Origin: Mycoplasma leachii PG50
GTDB taxonomy: Bacteria; Bacillota_I; Bacilli_A; Mycoplasmatales; Mycoplasmataceae
DNA: 64,000 nt
Assembly (NCBI RefSeq): GCF_000183365.1
Contig: NC_014751.1
Coordinates: 434,001-498,000, forward strand
Reading direction: 5' to 3'
The position numbers were made by a program, and so were the translations under genes. Under the pieces are notes generated by a model. It saw only the letters and a program-made list of their open reading frames with translations, had not been told where the DNA came from and searched no databases. Below, piece by piece: positions 1 through 9,760 of this stretch (position 1 is the stretch's first letter; every line of letters starts with the position of its first letter).

Positions 1-1175
1 TTAAAGTAGGACAAACTTTTGGTTTAAATGGACATGATAGCAATTTTACAAAATTTACATTTTCTCCAATCAATAATAATAAACTTGAAGATGCTGTTAC
101 TGCAATTTTTCATGCTACTGATTTTATAAAAGAAAATAGTAGTCCTGTAAAATTGTTGCAAGATGACCAAAAAACTAAATATAGTGATGTCGGAATATTT
201 GCTGATTTTGCTGTTGTTGAAGTTGATTTTAAAGAGCTTTTAGATACAAGCAAATATTCACATTCTGTATGAAGTTCTTCTAATGATATATCAAATACAT
301 ATGAAAAAGAACAAGATAAATTAATTAGTAAAATAACCAATGATTATGCTAAAAGTGGGCAAAAAATTAAATTTGTTTCAGATTCATTGTTAGAAAAAGA
401 AAATTATGAAAAGTTTGATAGACCACTTGATTTTAATCCTAATAAAGAAGAAGAATTGAAGAAATATAATGATCTAGATAGTTTATTTATAGTCGGTTAT
501 CCTACAGCTTATAAAGATTTTTATTTAGATAGATATGAAGATGAAAAACAACTAAAAAATAAAAAATATGATTTTTCATTATGAATTAATAGTGAGTACA
601 AATTCTATAATAAACTAATTAATAAGGAAGGATCAACTAGTTCATTTAAAGATTATGAAACTAAAAAAGGAAACTTCTTTTCATATCAAATTGGTTACCG
701 TTCATTTATTGATAAACCAGGACTAACTGATGCATTTATAACAGCTAATAAAGTCGGTAAAAAATTATATTCATTAAATGATAAAAAACAAGAAAAAACT
801 AAGAGATATTTTAACTACGGATTAGAAATAATGCCAAGATTTTATGCACCAGCTGGTGGGGCTTCTGGTTCTAGTGTTAGAACAAAAGATAATAAACTAT
901 TAGCCACATATCACGCGTCAAATGAAACAGCAAGAACAGGATTAGCTGTAGCGTTTAGATCTAATGGTTATGACTATAATAATTTATTTGGTAATTATAA
1001 ATTAGGGCAATATGATTTAATTTATGGTGGAGGAAAAGACCAAGCTGAAGGTAAGTCATATAGAGAAGTTATGAATTCTATGTATAAGGGTAAAAAAAGT
1101 GCATTATTTGATAAAGGATTTGAACAAAAGGATGTTCCGACTGAATTTCAATTTAAAAATGATAAAGGAAAGTAA
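1..1175 (+). CDS. Mycoplasma immunoglobulin protease-like (MIP) DUF31 serine protease, C-terminal part
   Basis: Partial gene. It is already open at the left edge (codons start at base 3) and ends with TAA at 1173-1175; three in-frame TGA codons read as Trp. About 390 residues are visible. They show the trypsin-like DUF31 layout: DFAVVEVDF, which should carry the catalytic Asp, and APAGGASGSSV, with the nucleophilic Ser in the GASGS turn. The catalytic His and the signal peptide would lie left of the window. In the mycoides cluster this family includes MIP, the surface protease that cleaves IgG heavy chain after capture by its partner MIB, whose gene is normally just upstream. A gap of only 42 nt with AAGGAG leads into the F1-like ATPase operon, so the two are probably co-transcribed. 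Family identification is firm. Assignment to MIP rather than another DUF31 paralogue rests on the neighbours. Confidence 0.85.
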
Positions 1176-1217
1176 TCTGATAAATATACTTTTCATCTAT
1201 TCAAGGAGACAAGATAA

Positions 1218-2681
1218 ATGATTTCTTTAAAAGTTGAACAACAAAAATTTTATGATGATGGTTCAAACTTAATACTAGAGACAAAAAAGAATAAAATAGT
1301 ATCTATTTATAAAACTATTGTTCTTTCATTCTTTTTTGTATCAATGTCATTGTTACTATTTTTATCAAATTATTCAATCTTTAATAAAAATATAGAAAAT
1401 TCATACCAATTTCTATTTAATTTTTCTCAACCAGCATTTGAACAATATAACTGAGTAGTACTTTTTAGAATTTGTTTATTAGGATTTTTATATTTTTATG
1501 GATTAAAAAAAGCTTATATAAATATAGAACCAAACAAACCATATTTAAAACAATACACGATTTGATTTAGTTTATATTTAATAACTAGTATTTCTGCATT
1601 TATATTATTTTTTACTTATTCACCATTAGAAGCACAAAATATAATTAATCTAATTTATAGTTTAATCGGTTTATTATTAATAGATATTTCTTATGTGTTA
1701 TTTAAATATAAAACAAGAAAAAAATTAAACCCATTAGTATATCAAAATAAATGAAGTTTAATTGTTGATTTAATTAGTAGAGCAATTTTAGTTAGTTTAG
1801 TTTTAACTATTTTTCTAGTTTGAATAAATCAAGGTGGAACAGCTTATGAAATGCTAGCTAATAATAAGTTTTATGAGTATGTATTAAACTTATTTGGAAT
1901 TAAAAACTTTTTAAACTTTTTAATTATTATTACTAGTTTTATATTTATTGGTTTATTGTTTATTGGATTAAATATTTATACTATTTTAAAAATAGTTTAT
2001 AAACAATTTAGTTTTGAAATTATTAGAGATAAGTTGAATTTTTATTTAACTGGAGTAATTGTTGTATTTATTTGATTAATAAGTTTAGTATTTTTAAAAA
2101 TACCATCAACTCATGAAGTGTTTGTAAAAAATGATAACTTAGAATATTTATACTTATTATTTTCTTTATTAAACATTATTATTACTATTGTTTATTTATG
2201 ATTTAAACAATTTAAAAATAGATTAAATAGTCCTTTAATTAAGATCAGTTATTTAACTATTTTTCATTTTATTATTTGAACTGTATTTATGGTTGCTAGT
2301 TTTTTAACAACAAGTACAACTGTAAGTATGATTAACTTATTAATTACTATTGTTTTAGTTGCTATTAGTTATTATTGACATATTAAATCATCAAGATTTA
2401 ACAACTATTATAATTACTTATTAATTACTTTAAATGTAATAATGATTTTTATAATAAGTTTAGTATTTGGATTTAATCAAATATTACTATCACATAATAA
2501 TAAAAACTTATTTATTATTCCTTTAAAAGCTAATTTATTACAAATTATAAGTATTTTTATAGTAGCATTTCAAATTATTAATGTAATTTATCCATTAACT
2601 TATATGTTAATCACAAGTATTAAAATTTCTAAAACTTTTAAAAAGGAGCTAAATCATGAAACACAAAAACAAACAAACTAG
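1218..2681 (+). CDS. Polytopic membrane protein of the F1-like ATPase operon
   Basis: 487 residues with many TGA Trp codons. Start ATG follows AAGGAG at 1204-1209. After a roughly 28-residue polar N-terminus, the protein is an almost continuous run of hydrophobic segments, about 12 by eye (near residues 30-50, 80-97, 112-131, 140-160, 187-206, 236-256, 272-292, 305-325, 342-362, 367-388, 400-420 and 445-468). The C-terminus is basic and polar. It does not resemble F0 subunit a or c: I see no conserved a-subunit Arg helix and no c-type hairpin. As the first gene after the protease and the only highly hydrophobic protein of the operon, it is the best candidate for the membrane base (X0) of the F1-like ATPase. 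Its last 26 bases overlap the next gene, which suggests translational coupling. Confidence 0.8.
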
Positions 2682-3150
2682 TGATCAATCTTTTATGGTT
2701 TTTGACTTATATGAACAAATAGTTAATGCTAATAATTACATTGATTATCAAAAACTACTAGCAACAGTGTTATTAGAAAATCAAATTGGTTTTGATTCAA
2801 AAGTATATAAAGAATTTGAAAATTCATACTTATTAGGATTAAAAAATCATTATGATTTAGTATTAAGAGATTTTGTAATTACTTTTAATGTTAATTTAAA
2901 AATTAGTAGCGATTTATTAGTACCAATGATTAGTGCATCTGAAAGTAGTAATACTGAAGCTATAAACTTAAAACAAAGTAAAGATGAACAATATAATAAA
3001 TTTTTAAATACTTTTAATGATTGTTTAATTTCACTAATTAAACAAGATTTATGTGTTGAAATTTTTCCAAAAATAATTATTTTTAAATCTAAAAACACTG
3101 ATAAATTAAAAATTATATTTGATAAAACTAAAGTTTTAACTAGAGGTTAA
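2656..3150 (+). CDS. Small soluble protein of the F1-like ATPase operon (possible stator or delta-like role)
   Basis: 164 residues. ATG at 2656 lies inside the end of the preceding gene and is preceded by AAGGAG at 2642-2647, which fixes the start. No signal peptide or membrane helix. The N-terminal half looks helical (YEQIVNANNYIDYQKLLATV) and the C-terminal half alternates strand and helix. I do not recognise a named domain. Its length is close to that of F1 delta/OSCP (about 175-180 aa), and it sits before the gamma-like gene, so a stator-like or accessory role is plausible. That is a guess from position and size only. The next gene starts 1 nt after its stop. Confidence 0.7.
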   Translation: MKHKNKQTSDQSFMVFDLYEQIVNANNYIDYQKLLATVLLENQIGFDSKVYKEFENSYLLGLKNHYDLVLRDFVITFNVNLKISSDLLVPMISASESSNTEAINLKQSKDEQYNKFLNTFNDCLISLIKQDLCVEIFPKIIIFKSKNTDKLKIIFDKTKVLTRG

Positions 3151-3151
3151 T

Positions 3152-4063
3152 ATGGATTTAAAAAAAGTAGAAACCAAGTTAAATAACTTAAAAACTATTC
3201 AACAAAGATTAAATAATGAAAAAAACATTTTGCTAATAGATATGATTAAACAAAATGCTTTATTAAATTATTATGTTAAAAATGCTTTGTGAAATCAAAA
3301 TATTATTTCATTATTACAAACTGAATATAAAATTAAAAATAATTTAATCAATGAAAATAAAGCTAGTAAAAATAAATTAATTAATAAATTAAAAGATTTT
3401 ATTTCTCAACCAAAAGAATTATGAATTTATGTTACTGAAGAGCAAAAATATTCAACAGATTCTTATTCAAGATATGAAAAACATATTTTAAATAACATTA
3501 AAAAAAGTAGTGCTGATTTTATTACTATTGGAGATCGTGCTAAAGAGTTTTGTAGTCAAAATAAGTTAAATGTAATTTATAATGTTGATCAAAAACAAAC
3601 TATTTCAAAACTTTCTTGAATTTTAACTTTAATTATAAAATTTTTATTTTCTCAATATAATTATCAAAGTTTACATTTTGTAATTAATTCTAATAAAAAT
3701 AAAGATAATAATTTTATTATTCTTCCATTAACTAAGTTTAATGTAAATAGTTTAAGTGAAACTGAAAATAAATTCGACTTAACAAATATTAAAGAATTTA
3801 AAATCTTTCCAGATATTGATAATTATATTCAAACTCAAATTGATAACTTTATAGAAAATTCAATTCAATCTTTATTAGTTGAATCATCATTTTATAAAAC
3901 TAAAAATGAATTGATTAAAACTAATAAAACTATTAATGAAGTAGATGAAGAAGTTAAAAAGTTAAATAAGAAAATTATTAGAATTAAACGTGAAAAAGAA
4001 ATTGAAGAAATTGTTTTACTAACAAGTAATAATAAAAGATTTTTAATCAGGAGAGATCAATAA
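3152..4063 (+). CDS. F1 gamma-like subunit (coiled-coil rotor shaft)
   Basis: 303 residues, close to F1 gamma (about 285-290). Start ATG at 3152 follows AGAGG at 3142-3146. Layout matches gamma: an N-terminal helix rich in heptads (residues 1-75), a central alpha/beta domain including ELWIYVTEE and ADFITIGDRAKEF, and a long C-terminal helix with SSFYKTKNELIKTNKT followed by LNKKIIRIKREKEIEEIV. The last part resembles the conserved gamma C-terminus that inserts into the alpha3beta3 ring. Sequence identity to housekeeping gamma looks low. Expected role: central stalk turned by ATP hydrolysis. The stop overlaps the next start (TAATG), so the two are coupled. Confidence 0.75.
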
Positions 4064-4506
4064 TGGCTTTTAGTGTTGAAATTAATTTTATTGAAAATAA
4101 GCAAACTATTAATTTTAATAAAGCAATTGTTTATTTTAATGCTGATGAAGAAAATGAATGAATTTCATTAAATAATAACTCTATTTTAGGTTATGAAATT
4201 ATGTTATTAAAAATCTTAGATTTATCTAATAATCAAGAAAAATACTTATTTGTAAATAATGTAAATATTATGGTTAAAAATAATCATGTTGTAATTAATA
4301 CTTTTTCAAAACAAAACTTTTTAATTAGAACAAATCGTAAGAAAAAATATCAAGAACAATTAAAAGAATTACATAAACAAATTACTATCTTACAAGCAAA
4401 TCAAACAATTGGTTTAACTATAGATTCTTTATTAGAATTAAAAAGATTAAAAAATAAATATTATGTTTTAAAATTAAAAAATTTATTACAGTTAAAAGGA
4501 GAATAA
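4063..4506 (+). CDS. F1 epsilon-like subunit
   Basis: 147 residues; F1 epsilon is usually 130-140. ATG overlaps the previous stop, with CAGGAG at 4049-4054. The first 85 residues read as beta strands, including EKYLFVNNVNIMVKNNHVV, which parallels the 'Y/F-I-x-L-S-G-G-x-L-E-V' strand pair of epsilon. Residues 95-147 are a charged helical hairpin (KKKYQEQLKELHKQITILQ and SLLELKRLKNKYYVLKLKN). This fold, together with a gamma-like gene directly upstream, supports epsilon, which binds the foot of the gamma shaft. The assignment is by pattern rather than strong sequence identity. The next gene starts 1 nt after the stop. Confidence 0.65.
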
Positions 4507-4507
4507 T

Positions 4508-6775
4508 ATGAAAAAAAATAAATTATTATCTAAATCATATAAAATAGCTATTCTCCTTTTAACAGCAATTAGTGGTTTAAGTTTAACATCACTAATTAAA
4601 AATGTTAATCAAAATAATACTGTTATTAGATTCTATCAAGATGGTAGCGCAAATAGTGGATCTACTAGTGAAAATGGAAATAATGACACAAGTAATGGAA
4701 ATGATAATACTACAAATTCTACAGATCCATTAACACCTAAAATTTCAGATCAATTTGATACTTTTAAAGAAAAAGCAGAAAAAAGCATTAAAGAAACTTT
4801 AGAAAAAGTTCAAAAAAAGGCAATTGAAACTATTGAACAAGAATTAGGCAAATTAAAAAAATTAGATGAAAGCACTGAAAAATCAGAACAATATTTTAAA
4901 AATTTGCAAAAAAGAGTTTATTTAACTGAATTAAAAAAGCATTTTAGTAATAAAGATGAATTTGAGAAGGAAGCATCAAAATATGGTTTTGATATTACTT
5001 TTCCTAAAGTTATAGCAAATGATAAAAAAGTAGATACAGCTATAGTTAAATTTAATGGTAAAACATACAATAATATAAAGGTATCACCTGACGAAGCAGA
5101 AAGAGATTATACAAAAGTAGTTGAAAAAGATAAACAAGATGGTGTTGAAAAAAATAAAAAAGAACAAGAAAATGTTATAACTAGTCATAGATTTGATGCT
5201 TTATTGAGTAATTATTCACAAAGTTTGTTATCTAAATTAAAAGATATTATTTATAAAGAAGAACAGGATTTACCAGAATTTGGTAAAGACATATTTTTTA
5301 GTCAAAAAAATTCAAATGAATCTAATACTTCAACAAATGAATCTGGTAATACAACAAATATTGATGGTTATACTATTGTGTTGAAAAAAGAGCACAAAAC
5401 TTGACAAGATTATATTAAAACTAAAATTAAAAATAGATTTGTTGATTTTGATTTAAATCAAAATCAAGCTTTTCAGTTTAACACTCAAACTAGTAATTCA
5501 AGTAAACCAACCCCACCAAATCTTCCTGACATAAATAAAAAACCATTAGATCCAACAGAAAAAAGAGATCAAAATTCAGTTGAATATGCTGAACAACTTC
5601 CAAGATTACAACCAATTTTAAGATGAAGCTATGCAGATAAGGACAAAAGTTCTATAAAAAGTACTTTTAATGCATCTACTGAAGAAAAAGAACCTATTTT
5701 TTTCTTTATTAATCCTGTTAACACAAGATTTAAATATCATGTTACTTCACTAAATGATGATGGAACAGCTGTTGTTAAAATTAAAGACCAAGTAAAAGAC
5801 GTTGAAAGAACTTATTATACATCTAAATTAACTTATAATGCAGATCCTAGATTTACCTTTATTTTAGAAAATTTATCTAAAAAAATCGAAGCAAAATTCT
5901 TACAACTTTATAAAGCCTTATTATTAGATGAAAAAATTAATTATGTAGATTTGAACAATGATCATTTACAAACTAGTTTATTTGGTTTAGTAAATTTAGC
6001 TACTAGAATAGTTAGTGATACTAAATACTCACATAATGTTTTATATAATATAGCAACTAGTAAATATCAATCATTAAATGATATTAGTAGTGATGATGAT
6101 TATGCTAGTTGAATTAATAAAGTATCAAATCAAGCGTTTTCAAGATTATTACATGCAATTAGTGCTTCACAATTAAATAATCAAAATAATCCATGAACAG
6201 TTCTTACAGCTGGATTTAAAAGTGTTCAAGAAATTTATCAAGAACTAGCAAGAGTTAGTGGTACTAGAGAAGCAATTATTAAAAAAGCTAATGAATTTAA
6301 TATAGACCTAAAACATCTAGATCAATTATATGACTATTTAGACACTTCAATATTAAAAGCACAAACTAGTGCAAATCAAATTGGTAAGGCTTTAAATATT
6401 TTAAGTTGATATGATGATTTTACAAATCATATTAAAGATACTTCTGAACACTCAGCTTTATTAAAAGTTTTAACTGATACTTCAGAAATTAAAAATAATG
6501 AAGAAAAAGTTAAAGAGTTTCAAGAAAGTTATCAAAGTGCTATTAAAAAACTAGAAGATAATAATAGAGAAAATAAAAGACCTTTAATAATTATTAGTTC
6601 ATTATTTATTGCTCTTTCATTATTGTTCATTATAGCAAACACTTTAGTATTTCTAATTAAAGCAAAACGTAGTAATAATAAAAATGCTAAATTAACATTT
6701 ATTATTTCAACTACAATTTCAACAATTATTACTATATCTTCAATTATTTTATTAATAATAGGATTGAAAGGATAA
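4508..6775 (+). CDS. 755-aa membrane-anchored protein with large predicted extracellular domain, F1-like ATPase operon
   Basis: 755 residues, with TGA codons read as Trp throughout. AAAGGAGAA precedes the ATG. Residues about 13-33 form a single hydrophobic signal-anchor helix. A Ser/Asn/Gly/Thr-rich linker follows (about residues 45-75), then roughly 600 polar residues with coiled-coil stretches (KAEKSIKETLEKVQKKAIE and neighbours). Two strong membrane helices close the protein (about residues 690-715 and 722-750), separated by a basic loop AKRSNNKNAK. The simplest topology puts the central domain outside the cell. There is no counterpart in ordinary F1F0. Lying between epsilon- and alpha-like genes, it is the best candidate for carrying force from the cytoplasmic motor to the cell surface. 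I recognise no enzymatic motif. Confidence 0.8.
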
Positions 6776-6779
6776 AACA

Positions 6780-8327
6780 ATGAATTTAAAAACAAATAGC
6801 AAACATACATTACCTAAAATTAGTGCAATTTATGATTACATTGTCGAAGTTAAAGGTGAGTTTGACTATAAACAACAACAAATTTTTACTTCTAAAAAAA
6901 ATAAAGAAGCAAGATTATTTTTAATTAGTGCTACAAGTGACACTGCATATTTATTGGCTAATTTGCAAGCTTTAAAATTAACTATTAATGATGAATTAGA
7001 ATTATTAGATAGTACAAATGAAGTCTTTACTTCAAGTGAATATTTTGGAAAAGTAATTGATATTTATGGAAATATCATTTTACCTGAACAAAAAACAGTA
7101 GTTAAAAAACCTGAAGATATTTCAAGTGAAGTTTTTAAATTAAGTCATGATTTAATGAAAGTTCAAAGATTAAATGAACAATTATATACTGGTTTAGCTG
7201 CTATTGATTTATTAATTCCAATTGGAAAGGGTCAACGTGAATTGATTGTTGGAGATCGCCAAACAGGTAAAACTCATATAGCTTTAAATACTATTATTAA
7301 TCAATCTGCTAGAAATATTAAATGTGTATATGTTGCTATTGGTCAAAAAAAAGAAAGCATTTCAAGAATTTATAATATTTTACAACAACATGATGCTTTA
7401 AAAAACACAATTATACTTGATGCGCCTGCTAATAGTAGTTATGAACAATATTTAGCCCCATACATTGGAATGACACATGCTGAAAATATTTCAAATACCA
7501 ATGATGTTTTAATTATTTTTGACGACTTAACAAAACATGCAAACATTTTTAGAGAAATTGCTTTATTAAGTAATCGTCCTGTTGGAAAAGAAGCAATGCC
7601 TGGTGATATGTTTTTTGCTCATTCTCAATTACTAGAACGTGCTGGATCATATAAAAATAAAAAGACTATCACAGCATTACCAATTATTCAAACTATTGAT
7701 AATGATATTACTAGTTTAATTGCTTCAAATGTAATTTCTATTACTGATGGTCAAATTGTTACAAGTAGTAAATTGTTTTCTCAAGGAATTTTACCTGCTG
7801 TTGATATTGATTTTTCAGTTTCAAGAACTGGTGGAAGTGTACAAGACAAAACTATACGCCAAATAGCTGGTGAAATTAACAAGACATATAGAAAATATAA
7901 AAGACAATTAAAATTATCGATGCTAGATTATAACTTAAATAGTGAAGTTAGTGATTTAATGTATAAAGGTAAAATGATTGATAAATTGTTTACTTCAAAG
8001 GGATTTAGCATATTTTCATACAATTTTATTTTAATAATGACTAAAATCATTAATTGATCATTAATCAAGGATATTAAAGACGAACAAAAAGCTTTAAAAT
8101 TTATTGATGAATTAATTAATAATAGTAATGATGGAAAAAAACAATTTGAAATTATCAAATCAGGAAATAATTATGATGATAAAATGATGAAAAATTACTT
8201 CTTATTTGCTTTAAAACAATATTCTGATTATGTTGGATTAAACTGAGAAATTGATAATGAATATGATTTCTTATCATTAGATCAAAGTTTTTTAGAAAAA
8301 ACTGCTAAAAAGTTAGGAGATAAATAA
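6780..8327 (+). CDS. F1 alpha-like ATPase subunit (mycoplasma F1-like X0 ATPase)
   Basis: 515 residues. Clear F1 alpha features: GQRELIVGDRQTGKT with the P-loop at residues 158-165 and the alpha-type Gln (DRQTGKT), Walker B region DVLIIFDDLTKHA, and VSRTGGSVQ with the arginine-finger Arg at residue 349. The stretch up to residue 400 follows alpha well. The last about 100 residues (KDEQKALKFIDELINN onward) are divergent. The ordinary alpha gene belongs to an atp operon with a, b and c subunits, which is absent here, so this is a paralogue of the Type 2/3 F1-like kind. The start has little Shine-Dalgarno beyond AAAGGA (6767-6772), within the previous gene. TAATG overlap with the beta-like gene. 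Confidence 0.9.
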
Positions 8328-9706
8328 TGAACGGAAAAATCTTAAGTATATCAGGTGATGTAATTGAAGTTCAATTTGAACCAAGTAATTTACCTTCAAT
8401 TAATCACTTATTAACAACTCATGATAATCAAACATATTTACTAGTAAAAAGTGTTATTAATGACACTAATATTAAAGCAATCATCATTTATGCATATAAA
8501 CAAATTTCATTAAGCGATATTATTATTAATACTAAGAAAAGCTTTATGGTTCCAGTTGGAAATAGTGCTAAAAACAATATTTTTAGTTTTACAGGAATTT
8601 CATTAAATAATCCTCATAATGATAAACAAGAATATGTTGAAATGAACTCAACTATTAATAATAAAAGAGAATTAAGTAGTGAATTTGAATTAATTGAAAC
8701 TGGTATTAAAGCTATTGACTTTTTTATTCCTATTTTTAAAGGTTTTAAATTGGGAATTTTTGGTGGAGCTGGTGTTGGTAAAACAGTTTTAATGAAAGAA
8801 ATTATTTTTAATGTTAATAACAAATATAAAAAGACTTCAAATATTTTTATTGGATCAGGTGAACGTTCAAGAGAAGGTATTGAACTTTATGATGAACTAA
8901 CTGAATCTAATTTAATGAAAAATTCAACTATGTTTGTTTCTAAAATGAACGAATCTCCAGGAGCACGTATGTCAATTGTTCCAATTGGAGTTACTGCTGC
9001 TGAATATTTAAGAGATGTTAAAAAAGAAGATGTTTTATTATTTATTGATAATATTTATCGTTTTATTCAAGCAGAAAATGAAGTAAGTGCTACACTTGGT
9101 AAAAAACCTTCAGTTGGTGGATATCAATCTACTTTAGAAAGTGATGTTGCAAATATTCAAGATCGTTTATTTAAAAATAAAAATGGAGCTATTACTTCAT
9201 TTCAAACTGTGTTCTTACCAATGGATGATTTAAGTGATCCATCAGCTGTAGCTGTATTTAATCACTTGGATTCAAATCTAGTTTTATCAAGAGATCAAGC
9301 TGCAAAAAACATTCTTCCAGCTTTTGATCCACTAGCAAGTTCTTCTAGTTCAGTTGATGAAACTTTAATTGGTAAAAAACACTTTAATGCAATTATTGAA
9401 GTTAAAAGAATTTTAAAAGCTTATAAAGATTTAGAAGATGTTATTTTAATTTTAGGATTTGATGAATTAGATGCTGAAAGTAAAATCTTAGTTAAAAAAG
9501 CTTTACAATTAGAAAACTTCTTTACTCAATATTTCTTTATGACTGAACAATTTACAAAACAAAAAGGTCAATATGTACCTTTAAATGAAACAATTGATAG
9601 TGTTATTAGAATTATTGAAGGTAAATATATTAAACAATCTCCTGAAATTTTTTCATATATTGGATCAGCTTTAGATTTAAAAACTGATGAAGAGTTAGGA
9701 TTATAA
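8327..9706 (+). CDS. F1 beta-like catalytic ATPase subunit (mycoplasma F1-like X0 ATPase)
   Basis: 459 residues, within the F1 beta range. P-loop GGAGVGKT at residues 146-153; GSGERSREGIELYDELTES, which contains the catalytic Glu of the GER motif; Walker B LLFIDNIYRF; PSVGGYQSTLESD; LSRDQAAKNILPAFDPL. The regulatory DELSEED loop is altered to DELDAES. All residues needed for ATP hydrolysis that I can locate are present, so this should be an active catalytic subunit working with the alpha-like protein. SD AGTTAGGAGA at 8311-8320. Last gene of the operon, followed directly by a strong hairpin terminator. Confidence 0.92.
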   Translation: MNGKILSISGDVIEVQFEPSNLPSINHLLTTHDNQTYLLVKSVINDTNIKAIIIYAYKQISLSDIIINTKKSFMVPVGNSAKNNIFSFTGISLNNPHNDKQEYVEMNSTINNKRELSSEFELIETGIKAIDFFIPIFKGFKLGIFGGAGVGKTVLMKEIIFNVNNKYKKTSNIFIGSGERSREGIELYDELTESNLMKNSTMFVSKMNESPGARMSIVPIGVTAAEYLRDVKKEDVLLFIDNIYRFIQAENEVSATLGKKPSVGGYQSTLESDVANIQDRLFKNKNGAITSFQTVFLPMDDLSDPSAVAVFNHLDSNLVLSRDQAAKNILPAFDPLASSSSSVDETLIGKKHFNAIIEVKRILKAYKDLEDVILILGFDELDAESKILVKKALQLENFFTQYFFMTEQFTKQKGQYVPLNETIDSVIRIIEGKYIKQSPEIFSYIGSALDLKTDEELGL

Positions 9707-9719
9707 TTTTAGATAATAA

Positions 9720-9745
9720 AAGCAAGACTTTATGTCTTGCTTTTT
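9720..9745. terminator. Bidirectional terminator between the ATPase operon and the lipoprotein array
   Basis: Stem GCAAGAC (9722-9728) / GTCTTGC (9734-9740), loop TTTAT, preceded by AAAA and followed by TTTTT. It lies 14 nt after the beta-like stop and 16 nt beyond the end of the convergent lipoprotein gene, so it can serve both strands. Confidence 0.85.
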
Positions 9746-9760
9746 ATATTAATTAATTTA

